Assembly: GCA_041391125.1 (NCBI GenBank)
Contig: JAWKON010000005.1
Span: forward strand, 1-64,000
Origin: JACKBC01 sp041391125
Lineage (GTDB): Bacteria; Chloroflexota; Anaerolineae; Caldilineales; Caldilineaceae
Length of the DNA stretch: 64,000 nucleotides
Reading direction: 5' to 3'
This document shows, piece after piece, positions 1 to 9,024 of the stretch. The notes beneath the pieces are model-generated. The model saw nothing but the letters and a program-made list of their open reading frames with translations. It ran no database searches and was not told where the DNA came from. Made by a program: the position numbers and the translations under genes. How positions within the stretch are numbered: the first letter of the stretch is position 1; each line of letters opens with the position of its first letter.

Positions 1-119
1 TCGGTATACACACTACACATCACGCATGAGTATAACAGATTTAGCGTCATCTGCAAGCGAAATTGGAGCTTCTCATGTTGTCACCAATTCTCGGCATGGC
101 CTTATCCCACTTTTATAAA

Positions 120-156
120 TTGACGCACAAACCAACCTGGTAGTATGATGGTAGTA
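120..156 (+). promoter_or_regulatory. Putative promoter of the toxin-antitoxin pair, possibly leaderless
   Basis: A -35-like TTGACG (120-125) and a -10-like TATGAT (144-149) are spaced 18 bp apart. The expected transcription start falls on or next to the antitoxin start codon at 156, and no Shine-Dalgarno sequence precedes that codon. The sequence upstream to position 1 holds no gene. Leaderless initiation is an inference from spacing alone. Confidence 0.4.
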
Positions 157-386
157 TGAAAATCAAAACGTCAATTACCCTCACCGAAGAGTTGCTCAAG
201 ACCATTGACGAATTTGTCGATGAGCGGATGAATCGTTCTCTTTTTCTGGAAAGTGCAGCCTGGGAATATATTGCCCGCTTGCGGCGCGCCCAGGAGAATG
301 AACGCGATCTCGCTATACTTAATGAACAGGCCGACTACCTAAATACCGAAATGCTGGATGTTCTCGAGTATCAGGTCGGGATATGA
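156..386 (+). CDS. Ribbon-helix-helix antitoxin-like protein
   Basis: A 76-residue protein whose first half (KTSITLTEELLKTIDEFVDE) has the strand-helix-helix pattern of RHH/MetJ-Arc DNA-binding antitoxins. It is rich in Glu and Leu and ends in a charged helix that would bind the toxin. It overlaps the next gene by 4 bp (ATGA), the usual arrangement for translationally coupled antitoxin and toxin. RHH antitoxins of MazF-type toxins normally dimerise, bind their own promoter and neutralise the toxin. The short spacing between the predicted -10 box and the start codon would allow autoregulation. The start at 156 is the only ATG that keeps the full RHH fold. Confidence 0.75.
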   Translation: MKIKTSITLTEELLKTIDEFVDERMNRSLFLESAAWEYIARLRRAQENERDLAILNEQADYLNTEMLDVLEYQVGI

Positions 387-733
387 AAAGGGGCGATATA
401 TATCGCATTACGAAGCCGCCTGGAGACGACCTGCGTAAGCATCGTTATTTCGTTGTGGTCAGTCGGGATGCGTTGATTGCATCCCGCTTTTCGACTGTGA
501 TCTGCGCGCCTATTTACACTCAACACGACGCCCTGGCCACCCAGGTTGAAGTTGGAATCGAGGAAGGATTGCGCCATCATAGCAGCATCCATTGTGATGC
601 GCTCATCAGCATCCCCAAAAATCGGCTGACACACTATGTTGGCCATCTTTCCACCCTCAAATTGCGTCAACTCAGTAAAGCCTTGATGATAGCACTCGAC
701 GTTTACGCTGATGAAATAGATTTATATGATTGA
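383..733 (+). CDS. MazF/PemK-family endoribonuclease toxin
   Basis: A 116-residue protein with the MazF layout. It opens with KRGDIYRI, where the GDI(Y/V) turn is typical, then has a central VVVSRD...VICAPIYT strand pair and a DALISIPKNRLTHYVG segment matching the conserved substrate-binding strand of the family. MazF/PemK proteins are sequence-specific mRNA interferases held inactive by the upstream antitoxin. The start codon overlaps the antitoxin stop, so the two are coupled. The length is normal for the family and all motifs are intact. Its 3' end overlaps the next reading frame by 8 bp, which may be incidental. Confidence 0.8.
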   Translation: MKRGDIYRITKPPGDDLRKHRYFVVVSRDALIASRFSTVICAPIYTQHDALATQVEVGIEEGLRHHSSIHCDALISIPKNRLTHYVGHLSTLKLRQLSKALMIALDVYADEIDLYD

Positions 734-3560
734 CTCCCAACCATCACAATCCGTTGCCGCATGGTCCACTGCGGATGAGGCGCATCATGTCCGGGAAGTG
801 TGGGGAGTGGCCGTCGAACTGGCGCTGCTCGTCTTGCGCAAGATCACCTTTGGCGCGCTGGTGTTGCTGCTCATTATCTATTTGAGCTTTTTCGGGCTGG
901 ATATGGCGCGCGGCGGCGCCTTCTTTACTGCGGCAGCCGAGGCGGCTGTGCGCACGCAGGCATACGTGTTGAATCTGGCCGCCGGCAACCTGGGCGTGGG
1001 CATGGCCGCCACCTCGGCCAATAACCCCAAGCCGGTCAGCGAACTGCTCTGGCAATATATGAGCCGTAGCCTGGGGCTATTGGGCATTGCGCTGCTGCTG
1101 GCCGCGTTGGTCGGCGTGACATTGGGCGTGCGCGCGGCCTTGCAGCGCCAAAGCAGCCGGTCGCTCCTGCTGATCGTTGGGTCTATGATCGGCGTGTCGC
1201 TGCCCAGCTTTTTTGTAGCGCTGCTGCTGCAACTGGTGGCCATTCGCTGGACGCGTACCACCGGCTCCATGCTGCTGCCGGTGGGCGGCTTTGGCTGGGA
1301 TGACCATCTGATCTTGCCCGTGCTGGTGCTGGCGGCGTGCCATTGGCGCAGATCATGCAAAGCCACCTTTGTGGCGGTAGGGCAAGCGCTGGATCAAGAT
1401 TTTGTGCGCACGGCCCACAGCAAAGGGTTGCACCCGGACCGCGTGCTGCTCTATCACGTGCTGCGCAGCGCGGCGGTACCCATCTTCACCACTATCGGTG
1501 TGTCGCTGCGTTTTGCCTTGAGCAGCCTGCCGGTGGTGGAGCTTTTCTTTGGCTGGAATGGTGCCGGTTTTCTGCTGCTCAAGGCCATTGCCGTGCGCGA
1601 TTATAACTTCACCATTGCGCTGCTGCTCTGCTTTGGTGCGCTGATCATCGCCATCAACCTGCTGCTGGAGCTGCTCTACCGGCTGGTGGACCCGCGCCTG
1701 CGCACCGTTGATGCGCAGGCCAGCCCGCAAAATCGCCAAAGCCTGCTGGATCTGCTGGGCGAAATCCGGCTAGCGCTGCTGGAGTGGATGGCCAATGTGC
1801 GGGCCTGGGCGCGGCGCTTTTTGCCGCATAAACGCGCCACAGATGCGGCAGACCTGACAGGTTTTCTTAAACCTGTCAGGTCTTTGACCGAGGACGAGAA
1901 TTCCTCATTCCAATACACATCCACTTGGACGCTGTGGCGGCGGGCCGTGGTGCGCAATCCGGCGTTCCTTCTGGGCGGTCTGCTCATGCTGGGGTTGGCA
2001 TTTGTGTATCTCTTCGGCCCGCAGTTCGCGCCACACAGCCCGTATACCACGCAAGGCATTCAGTTTGTGGACGGCAAGCTAATCGTGCCGCCCTTTGCGC
2101 CGGGTAAACTCTATCCGTGGGGCACCGACGTCATGGGCCGCGACATCATGAGCCTGGTGCTGGCCGGCGCGCAGCAGACGTTGAGCCTGGCCGGGCTGGT
2201 GGTGCTGGCGCGGCTGCTGATTGGTTTTGTGCTGGGCGCCATTGCGGGCTGGCATAGCGGGCGCTGGCCCGACCGGCTGATCCAGGCGGCCACCGAGGTG
2301 CTGGCGGCCTTTCCCATTTTGCTGCTGGCCATGCTGCTGATTTTGGCGCTGGGCATCCGCGGTGGCTTTCGGCCCTTTCTGATTGGGTTGAGCCTGGTGG
2401 GCTGGGTGGAGATCATGCAGTTTGTGCGCGGCGAGATTTTGCGCATCCGCCCGCAGCCCTTTTTAGAGAGCGCCGTGGCCACCGGCGTGCGCACGCCCCA
2501 AATCGTGTGGCGCCACATGACGCCCCACCTGCTGCCGGCGCTGATCTCGCTGGCCGCGCTGGAGATGGGCGCGGTGCTCATGCTGCTGGGCGAATTGGGC
2601 TTTATCGGCATCTTTATCGGTGGCGGCGGTTTTGCCGAGCTGTCCGTGGGCGCGGCCCGCTATCAATATTCGGACGTGCCGGAGTGGGCGGCGCTGTTGA
2701 GCAACGTGCGCCTCTACGCCCGCGTCTACCCGTGGGCGGCCCTCTATCCGGCGGCGGCCTTTTTTGTGGCCATCCTGGCCTTCAACCTCTTTGGCGAAGG
2801 GCTGCGCCGCTTGATCGAGCGGCTGGGCGTGGCCTTCAACCGTTTGGGGAATCGCTACACCGTGGCGCTGATTTTGGCCGCCATTCCGCTGGTGGCCTGG
2901 GTGCGCGCCAATACGGGGTCCGTGGCCTTCTATCGCCAGCAGGCTATGCTGTTTGATGGCGCAGCCGCACGCCAGCAGGTGCAAAGTTTGAGCGCGGAAG
3001 CCAACATGGGGCGGGCGCTCGGTTCGCCGGGTGTGCAGCGGGCGGCGGAACAGATCGCGGCTGAATTTGACACATTGGGGCTGCAACGCGCCGGCGGCGA
3101 CTTCACCTGGTTTCAGCCACGCGATCGCGATTTTGAACAGCTCACCGCGCTGCCGACCATGCGGCTGGGCAATGCCGAAGCGCTGGTGTACGGGCGCGAT
3201 TTCAGCGAATTTACCGGCCCGTTTCGCGTGCTGGGGCAGGCGCAGGGCACCGTGCAATTTCTGGCCGCCGGCCACTTGACCACCGCCCGCTCCTACACGT
3301 CGCAACTGCCGCGGGCGCTGCGCGATCTGGATTTGAGCCAGTCGATTGTGCTTGTGCCGTCGCCGGAGGATGTGGTGCGCTTTTCCCGTCTCGACTATCG
3401 CGGCATGTTGGTGGTGACCGAGGACGCGGCGCTGCTGCAAAAGCGCTTTACGCTGCCGGCGCGCGACCCGGTGCGCACCAGCTTTGGCGGCGTAGCGCGG
3501 CCAGGAAGCGCCCATCTTCTGGATCAGCGAGGCCACGGCCAATCGGCTGCTGGCCAATAG
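726..3560 (+). CDS. Fused DppB-DppC-type ABC transporter permease with C-terminal M28-like domain (first part)
   Basis: This 944-residue reading frame joins two binding-protein-dependent permeases of the peptide/nickel class. Residues about 1-330 are DppB-like, with the cytoplasmic EAA-type loop DFVRTAHSKGL. Residues about 395-700 are DppC-like, with GTDVMGRDIMS and ESAVATGVRTPQIVWRH. A further membrane helix (about 725-745) leads into an extracytoplasmic domain that continues past the stop as an M28 peptidase-like fold. In the DppB part the frame is disturbed near 1330-1365: LAACHWRRSCKATF should read close to LPLAQIMQATF, which fits one lost and one gained base. The linker between the two permease halves carries a 32-bp palindrome (1851-1882). 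No ATPase or binding protein lies nearby. The fusion order would make a complete membrane part in one chain. The stop at 3560 is probably a frameshift artefact. Confidence 0.7.
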   Translation: MIDSQPSQSVAAWSTADEAHHVREVWGVAVELALLVLRKITFGALVLLLIIYLSFFGLDMARGGAFFTAAAEAAVRTQAYVLNLAAGNLGVGMAATSANNPKPVSELLWQYMSRSLGLLGIALLLAALVGVTLGVRAALQRQSSRSLLLIVGSMIGVSLPSFFVALLLQLVAIRWTRTTGSMLLPVGGFGWDDHLILPVLVLAACHWRRSCKATFVAVGQALDQDFVRTAHSKGLHPDRVLLYHVLRSAAVPIFTTIGVSLRFALSSLPVVELFFGWNGAGFLLLKAIAVRDYNFTIALLLCFGALIIAINLLLELLYRLVDPRLRTVDAQASPQNRQSLLDLLGEIRLALLEWMANVRAWARRFLPHKRATDAADLTGFLKPVRSLTEDENSSFQYTSTWTLWRRAVVRNPAFLLGGLLMLGLAFVYLFGPQFAPHSPYTTQGIQFVDGKLIVPPFAPGKLYPWGTDVMGRDIMSLVLAGAQQTLSLAGLVVLARLLIGFVLGAIAGWHSGRWPDRLIQAATEVLAAFPILLLAMLLILALGIRGGFRPFLIGLSLVGWVEIMQFVRGEILRIRPQPFLESAVATGVRTPQIVWRHMTPHLLPALISLAALEMGAVLMLLGELGFIGIFIGGGGFAELSVGAARYQYSDVPEWAALLSNVRLYARVYPWAALYPAAAFFVAILAFNLFGEGLRRLIERLGVAFNRLGNRYTVALILAAIPLVAWVRANTGSVAFYRQQAMLFDGAAARQQVQSLSAEANMGRALGSPGVQRAAEQIAAEFDTLGLQRAGGDFTWFQPRDRDFEQLTALPTMRLGNAEALVYGRDFSEFTGPFRVLGQAQGTVQFLAAGHLTTARSYTSQLPRALRDLDLSQSIVLVPSPEDVVRFSRLDYRGMLVVTEDAALLQKRFTLPARDPVRTSFGGVARPGSAHLLDQRGHGQSAAGQ
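1851..1882. repeat. Perfect 14-bp-arm palindrome inside the permease fusion gene
   Basis: GACCTGACAGGTTT, a TCTT loop, then the exact reverse complement. It lies in frame in the cytoplasmic linker between the DppB-like and DppC-like halves and encodes the residues DLTGFLKPVRS. Confidence 0.85.
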
Positions 3561-4350
3561 CGGCCAAACGGTGGAAACATTGCGCGGCGCCGTGGAGCAG
3601 CTTGGGCTGGACGAAGTGCTCGCCTTTGACACCGCGCAAACGGCAGCCATGCAGATCGACGGCGAGGTGCGCAGCGGCGTGGAGACGGTCCACGTGATCG
3701 GCCATTTACCGGCGGTGGAGGCGCAAAATCTGGGCGGCCAGATGATCGTGGTCATGGCCCAATATGATGCGCCGCCGCCCGCACCCGCTGGCGCGCTTTA
3801 TCCGCCGCCAATGACAACGCCAGCGGGGTGGCCGTCATGCTGGAGGTCATCCGCACCATGCAAGAGACCGGCTATCGCCCGTATAAAACGTTCCTCTTTG
3901 TGGCCTACAGCGGCGAGGGCAGCGAAGGGGCGGCTCCCGCTTATCCGCCCGATGTGGACAAGTTTTTGACCGGCAAATTGGGCTTTGCCAAAAACTTCGA
4001 AATCGAAGCGGTGGTCGATCTGCGTGGGTTGGGCGCCGGGGCAGGCGATCAATTAGAAATCGAGGCCAGCAGCAGCCTGCGTCTGGCCGATCTGGTGGAG
4101 GATGCCGCCCGCCGCACCGGCTTGCTGTCCACGCGGCGGGGCGGCCGTTGATTTTTCCAGCCTTTTTGAATCGGTGCAGCGTTCGTCCAATCGCATTGCC
4201 GCGCCGCAGGTGAGCGTGCGTTGGGCCGGTTGGAAGAGACCAGCCGCACAGCGGAAGATACGCTGGCGCAAATTGATGCGGATAATTGAGCGGGCTGGTC
4301 GCGCTGTTACGTTGGCGCTGATGGTGTTGGGCCGCGAAGTGAATTATTAG
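3561..4350 (+). pseudogene. M28 peptidase-like domain, frameshifted continuation of the permease fusion
   Basis: Downstream of the 3560 stop the same polypeptide can be followed through at least three more frame changes (near 3490-3560, 3800-3830 and 4140-4280). Recognisable segments are APIFWISEATANRLLANSG, VIVVMAQYDAPPP, NDNASGVAVMLEVIRTM, FVAYSGEGSEGAA and RAVTLALMVLGREVNY, in the order expected for family M28. Several metal or catalytic positions look lost. The usual HYD is QYD, the usual EE pair is EG, and the C-terminal histidine position appears to be a tryptophan, although the frame is uncertain there. The domain is therefore probably not an active aminopeptidase. The frame changes may be assembly errors, because intact segments are well conserved between them. 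Confidence 0.6.
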
Positions 4351-4398
4351 AACGGTAGTTGGTGGTTGGTCACTAGTGACCAACCACCAACTACCGTT
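4351..4398. repeat. Perfect 48-bp palindrome after the permease/peptidase gene
   Basis: Two 24-nt arms with no loop, centred on CACTAGTG, begin directly after the last in-frame stop codon. No T-tract follows, so it is not a standard terminator. It could form a cruciform or act as an mRNA 3'-end stabiliser. Confidence 0.9.
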
Positions 4399-4649
4399 AG
4401 GCCGCTTACTGTTTATGCGCTGCGCATGGGCGTATGATAGACGCATAAACAGAGGCCGCCAAGCGTCAAGATCGTGTTGGCGACCTAGTTGTAGTATTAC
4501 GTTTTGCTTTCGCGCCAATCCGGGTTGGGGATGTGCAACGGGTTGGGCATTCAATGGCGGGTGCTCAAATATGCAGGCACATTCTCACTACAGACGGGTT
4601 GGGGCGATGAAGTATCTTTTTTAAATTCAAATTTTTAAGGAGTTTTTCA
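4399..4649 (+). other. Gene-free leader of the glutamate dehydrogenase gene
   Basis: No convincing gene is seen. TGTTTATGCG (4410-4419) and CGCATAAACA (4442-4451) form a 10-bp inverted repeat with a 22-nt loop. A strong ribosome binding site, AAGGAG, lies about 8 bases before the ATG at 4650. Confidence 0.5.
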
Positions 4650-6173
4650 ATGGCGAAAAACAACAATGGCAGGCCATCGTCAACGTTGACGAGCGCCAAT
4701 GGCGCGGCAGCGCCTGCCGTCACGCTCAATGGCCGCGATTTGGTTCTGGATCACATCAGCAAATCCACGCCGGAAATTGCCCCGGCCCCTCCCTCGCAAT
4801 CAAATGGCGCGGCGTCCGATTTGACGCCGCCGCTGATCCATTTGGATGGTCCCCATTTACCCAGCGGGCTGCTCCCCGACGATATGACAAAGGATGCCAA
4901 CATGAAACCCGATGCATCGACGCAGGTGCGCGAAAGCGCGTATGCTGTGGCCCAAGCCCAGCTCGACGTGGTGGCCAACGTCATGGGGCTGGAAGAACAT
5001 CTGCACGCCTATTTGCGCGTGCCGCAGCGCGAGCTGATTGTGCATTTCCCGGTGCGCATGGACGATGGCTCGTCCAAAATGTTCACCGGCTTCCGCGTGC
5101 ATCACAACACGGTCAAAGGCCCCACCAAGGGCGGCATCCGCTATCATCCCGACGTGACGCTCGACGAATGCCGCGCCCTGGCCATGTGGATGACCTGGAA
5201 GTGCGCGCTCATGAATCTGCCCTATGGCGGCGCTAAGGGGGGCGTCATTTTGGACCCGCGCAGCCTGAGCCTGGCCGAATTGGAACGGCTCACCCGCCGC
5301 TACGCCACCGAGATCAGCCCCTTTGTGGGGCCGGAGAAAGACATTCCGGCGCCGGACGTGGGCACCAATGCGCAGATCATGGCGTGGATGATGGACACCT
5401 ATTCCATGCACCGCGGCTACTCGATTCCGGCGGTCATTACGGGCAAGCCGGTGGCAGTGGGCGGCACGGTCGGACGCGAATCGGCCACCGGACTGGGCGT
5501 GACCTATGTGACGCGGGCGGTGCTGCGTCAAAAGCTGGGGTTGAGCATCGACAACGCCCGCGTGGCCGTGCAGGGCTTTGGCAACGTGGGAAGCTGGACC
5601 GCCCGCACTATGGATGAGCGCGGCGCCTGCATTGTGGCGGTTAGCGATCAATATGGCGGCATCTATAATTCAAAAGGGCTGGACCCGCGGCGCTTGATGG
5701 CGCACGTCAAAGAGAGCGGCACCGTCACCGATTATCCCGACGGTGACAAATTGACCAATCAAGAGTTGCTGGAGCTGGATGTGGATGTGCTAGTGCCGGC
5801 GGCGTTGGAAGGGCAGATCACGCGTGAAAATGCCCATCGCATTCAGGCCAAGGTGATCGCCGAGGGCGCCAACGGCCCCACCACGCCCGAGGCCGACCAG
5901 ATTTTGGCCGACAAAGGCGTGACGGTGATTCCCGATATTTTGTGCAACGCGGGCGGCGTGGTGGTCAGCTATTTTGAATGGGTGCAGGGTCTGCAGGCTT
6001 TTTTCTGGGATGAAGGCGAGATTCGCCAGCGCATGGAGGATAAGCTGATCGATAACCTGGACGAGGTCATCGCCAAGACCATCCGCACCAACTATTCGCT
6101 GCGCACGGCGGCCTATACGATTGCCATTGGACGCATTGTGGAGGCGGTGAAACTGCGGGGATTTTATCCGTAA
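4650..6173 (+). CDS. gdhA: Glutamate dehydrogenase (Glu/Leu/Phe/Val dehydrogenase family)
   Basis: A 507-residue protein. It carries out reversible oxidative deamination of glutamate to 2-oxoglutarate and ammonia in the cytoplasm. The substrate domain shows GPTKGGIRYHP, LPYGGAKGGV (catalytic lysine) and PAPDVGTN. The Rossmann domain has VAVQGFGNVG. The C-terminus has AEGANGPTTPEAD and DILCNAGGVVVSYFEW, all diagnostic. The family is usually about 410-430 residues. Here some 90 extra residues precede the first conserved helix and are rich in Pro, Ala and Asn, so translation could also begin at the internal Met near residue 88. The AAGGAG before 4650 supports the long form. It is monocistronic, flanked by a palindrome upstream and a hairpin repeat downstream. 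Coenzyme preference cannot be decided. Confidence 0.92.
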   Translation: MAKNNNGRPSSTLTSANGAAAPAVTLNGRDLVLDHISKSTPEIAPAPPSQSNGAASDLTPPLIHLDGPHLPSGLLPDDMTKDANMKPDASTQVRESAYAVAQAQLDVVANVMGLEEHLHAYLRVPQRELIVHFPVRMDDGSSKMFTGFRVHHNTVKGPTKGGIRYHPDVTLDECRALAMWMTWKCALMNLPYGGAKGGVILDPRSLSLAELERLTRRYATEISPFVGPEKDIPAPDVGTNAQIMAWMMDTYSMHRGYSIPAVITGKPVAVGGTVGRESATGLGVTYVTRAVLRQKLGLSIDNARVAVQGFGNVGSWTARTMDERGACIVAVSDQYGGIYNSKGLDPRRLMAHVKESGTVTDYPDGDKLTNQELLELDVDVLVPAALEGQITRENAHRIQAKVIAEGANGPTTPEADQILADKGVTVIPDILCNAGGVVVSYFEWVQGLQAFFWDEGEIRQRMEDKLIDNLDEVIAKTIRTNYSLRTAAYTIAIGRIVEAVKLRGFYP

Positions 6174-6179
6174 AGAATA

Positions 6180-6255
6180 AACCGCAGATTCCGCAGATTG
6201 ACGCAGATTTTTTCTCGCGCGAGATCATCTGCGTTAATCTGCGTAATCTGCGGTT
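6180..6255. repeat. Word-repeat hairpin, CAGATT class
   Basis: The left arm reiterates CCGCAGATT, CCGCAGATT and ACGCAGATT. The right arm is the approximate reverse complement, ending AATCTGCGGTT. It begins a few bases after the gdhA stop and could act as a 3' stabiliser or weak terminator. Relatives lie at 25059, 41602, 44210 and 46408. Confidence 0.9.
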
Positions 6256-6304
6256 CGTCTCAATAGGTTGCGGTGACTGACTATTGTCACGAAAGGTGCG
6301 CTTC

Positions 6305-6904
6305 ATGGACCAGCTTCAAACCGAACGACTCTTGATTCGCCCCTTTGCCATGGATGACGCCGCAACGGCGCACCAGATTTTGGATCTGGAAATGCAGTGG
6401 GACGGCGACAATGTGTCGCTGCCACAGCGCAAGCAGATTCTGCAACGCGACATCATGTTGGCGGAATGGCATGACGGGAGCCGATTGTTCGGGGCGCGGG
6501 GGATATTCTTAAAGGCAACGCAACAGTTGGTGGGGCTTTGTGGATTCCATCCGTGGCTGTGGACGCCGGAGCAGAAAGCGCTGTTCTGGCCAGAAGTGCT
6601 CAGCACGCCCGCAACGCCGGCTGAATACGGCCATGCATCGTTTGAACTCTCCATCCTTTACGGGCTCTCAAACAAGCAGCGGGGACAAGGATACGCCACG
6701 GAAGCCGCCAAGCGATTGATTGCGTACGCATTTGATACACTCCAAGTCAAGCGAGTCTTTGCGGACACAAATCGTTCGAACGATGGCTCGATCAATGTGA
6801 TGAAGCGCGTCGGCATGCGCGTCGCCCGCCACCCGACTCGGCCCGATGAGGAATGGCCGGACGGCCCCGCGGTGGTAGGCTGTATTGAGAAGGGATCGCA
6901 ATAG
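6305..6904 (+). CDS. GNAT-family N-acetyltransferase (RimJ/RimL-like)
   Basis: A 199-residue protein beginning MDQLQTERLLIRPF, the typical RimJ/RimL opening. The acetyl-CoA-binding segment follows as NKQRGQGYATEAAKRLIAYAF (a variant of the R/Q-x-x-G-x-G/A loop), then NDGSINVMKRVGMRV, the usual C-terminal signature. Such enzymes transfer acetyl groups to protein N-termini or small amines; the substrate here is unknown. An upstream TTG at 6284 would add seven residues, but AAAGGTG just before 6305 favours the ATG. The gene is alone between repeats. Confidence 0.85.
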   Translation: MDQLQTERLLIRPFAMDDAATAHQILDLEMQWDGDNVSLPQRKQILQRDIMLAEWHDGSRLFGARGIFLKATQQLVGLCGFHPWLWTPEQKALFWPEVLSTPATPAEYGHASFELSILYGLSNKQRGQGYATEAAKRLIAYAFDTLQVKRVFADTNRSNDGSINVMKRVGMRVARHPTRPDEEWPDGPAVVGCIEKGSQ

Positions 6905-7136
6905 CGAAATCAGATTGTGAGCAATACTTTTATGCCTAATACAGATTGGGCTAAGGGACCCGTTCACTTGGTTTCGATACGGCTGCCAACTGCCGCAGCC
7001 TACTCAACCGGCGCTCACTAGCCATTTGGGGAAAGTACAATTTTCCACCTGATTTCACTGCGGATTAGAGCACTACGCGCGTCTTCTCCCTCCTCTCCGC
7101 TTGCGGAGAGGAGGGGGCCAGGGGGGAGGAGCGGCC
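6905..7136. other. Gene-free spacer with hairpin (7088-7115)
   Basis: No gene is seen between the acetyltransferase and the convergent metW. CCCTCCTCTCCGC (7088-7100) and GCGGAGAGGAGGG (7103-7115) form a perfect 13-bp stem, placed to end transcription from either side, but no T-tract is present. The preceding 100 bp look like dispersed repeat sequence. Confidence 0.55.
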
Positions 7137-7787
7137 CTACACAGAACGCAGCGTAAAAACCGCCGTGGCCGACAACAAATTCTTATATTTCGTCTGAATC
7201 CGCTTGCCGCGCCCGGTGAGGTAAACCTGCTGCTCAATTTTGAGCCCGTGGCTGCGGCAGAAGTTGCTAAAATCGGTCACCGTAAAAGCCTGCCAGCGCG
7301 GCGTTTCGTACCAATCCTCAAAGACGTTGCGCGCCTTGGGAATGCGCCCATAGAGCAGCAGTTCCAGGCGGCAGCGCCAATAGCCCCAGTTGGGAAAGCT
7401 GACCACCGCATATTCGCCCACGCGCAGCATGTCGCGCAGAATCCGCGCCGGGTGATCCAGAAAGTGCAGCGTTTGGCTCAGCACCACATAGTCAAAGCTG
7501 TGGTCGGGATAGTCGGCCAGCCCCTCTTCCAAATTGCCCTGGCGCACGCTCAACCCGCGCCGCACGCAGGTCAAAATATTCTGCTCATCCAGCTCGATCC
7601 CGCGCCCCTTGACCTGCTTTTGCTCCACCAAATATTGGAGCAGCGCCCCATCACCACAGCCCAGATCCAACACGCGCGTCTGCCGCGGAATCAGCTCGGC
7701 AATGACGACCAGGTCGGAGCGCAGGTGGGGGGCTGAGGGGGTTAGGGGAGCGGGGGTTGGGGATTGGGGTACGGCAGTGTGCGTCAT
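7137..7787 (-). CDS. metW: MetW, methyltransferase-like methionine biosynthesis protein
   Basis: A 216-residue protein with class I SAM-methyltransferase features: VLDLGCGDGALLQYL (motif I), GIELDEQNI (motif II) and YVVLSQTLHFL (motif IV). The C-terminal VSFPNWGYWRCRLELL is strongly characteristic of MetW. In other bacteria MetW works with MetX in homoserine acylation. It is last in the metY-metX-metW operon, and its ATG overlaps the metX stop (ATGA). The first 20 residues (PQSPTPAPLTPSAP) are low complexity. They are encoded by a G-rich reiterated word resembling the dispersed hairpin repeats, so they may be repeat-derived and not part of the fold. A longer upstream reading exists but lies inside metX. 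Confidence 0.88.
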   Translation of the reverse strand: MTHTAVPQSPTPAPLTPSAPHLRSDLVVIAELIPRQTRVLDLGCGDGALLQYLVEQKQVKGRGIELDEQNILTCVRRGLSVRQGNLEEGLADYPDHSFDYVVLSQTLHFLDHPARILRDMLRVGEYAVVSFPNWGYWRCRLELLLYGRIPKARNVFEDWYETPRWQAFTVTDFSNFCRSHGLKIEQQVYLTGRGKRIQTKYKNLLSATAVFTLRSV

Positions 7788-9024
7788 GGAGTTACGGGAA
7801 CCTTTGCAACTTGACTCTTGACATGGCCGTTGACATAGCCGGCGGTGGCCACGGGAACGGCAATCTTCTCTTCGACGACCAGCCGATCCAAAAAGCCGCT
7901 GAGCAGGTTGGTCATGGTTTCCACTTCCAGCAAAAAGGCGTCGTGGCCCCATGAACTTTTTACGTCCAAATAGGTCACATCAGCGCCGGCGGCCGTCAGC
8001 GCGCTGACCAGCTCTTTGCTGTGATAAGGGGGGTAAAGCCAGTCGCTGGTAAAGCTGATGACCAAGAACTTGATCTGGGTCGAATTGGCAAAGGCCGCGG
8101 CCAGTGAACCAGTTTCGGCGCTGAGGTCAAAATAGTCCATGGCCTTGGTAATGTACAGATAGGCGTTGGCGTCAAAGCGGCGCGTAAAGTTGAGCCCGTT
8201 GTATTTAAGATAGCTTTCGATTTGGAATTCGGTGTGGAACTCATAGCCATAGCGCACCCGATCCTGCAAGCGGCGGCCAAACTTTTGCTGCATGGACTCT
8301 TCGGAGAGATAGGTGATGTGCCCCACCATGCGCGCTACGGCCAGCCCGGCATCGGGCCGTTTGGGCGCGCCATAATAGTCGCCATCATTCCAGTTGGGGT
8401 CGGCGTAAATGGCCTGCCGCCCCACTTCGCTAAAGGCGATGAGCATGGGGCTGTGATGGGCCGTGGTGGCAATGGGGATGGCGGCGTGGGTGCGCGGGGT
8501 GATGCGCCGCCCATTCCAGCACCTGCATGCCGCCAAACGAGCCGCCAGCCACGCAAAGCAGCTTGTCGATGCCCAAATGGTCAATCAGCTTGACCTGGGC
8601 GCGCACCATGTCGCTGACCGTCACCACGGAAAACGCATGGCGTACGGGCGGCCGCTGGCTGGGTCGAAATCGTCGGGGCCAGTGGAGCCATAGCAGCCGC
8701 CGATTACGTTGCTGCAAATGACGAAAAAGCGGTTGGTGTCAAAGGCCTTGCCCGGCCCGATGCAGTCATCCCACCAGCCCGGCTTGGGGTCGTCCACTTC
8801 ATTGTACCCGCGGCGTGGGCGCTGCCGCTGAGCGCGTGGCAAATCAAAATGGCGTTGGTACGTTGTGCATTGAGCTGGCCATAGGTCTCATACTCCAGCG
8901 TCACCGGGCTCAACGCCGCGCCGCTCTCCAAACGAAATGGCTCATTCTCGGCAAAGGTAAACCAGTTCGGCGAAACCAGCCCGACCGAGTCGGCGGGGAA
9001 TGGGGTTTGGTTGGTTGTGTTCAT
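7784..9024 (-). pseudogene. metX: Homoserine O-acetyltransferase MetX, split by three frameshifts
   Basis: An alpha/beta hydrolase-fold enzyme that acetylates homoserine in methionine synthesis. The sequence can be followed from MNTTNQTPFPADS (ATG at 9024) through four frames. Diagnostic parts are ICHALSGSAHAAG, CIGPGKAFDTNRFFVICSNV, GGCYGSTGP, VTVSDMVRAQ, GGSFGGMQVLEW (nucleophile serine), FTSDWLYPP (catalytic Asp) and SSWGHDAFLLE (catalytic His). Frame changes near 8815, 8635 and 8510 each fit a one-base deletion. All catalytic residues are present, so the gene is probably intact in the organism and the deletions are assembly errors. It is second in the operon behind metY and overlaps metW by 4 bp. 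Confidence 0.82.

Noticed and set aside
2463..3755. 430-residue frame on the minus strand
   Set aside because: It is antisense to the permease/M28 fusion, rich in Arg, His and Gln, and shows no family motifs; a GC-rich shadow.
4376..4624. 82-residue plus-strand frame before gdhA
   Set aside because: It begins inside the 48-bp palindrome, has no motifs and no ribosome binding site.
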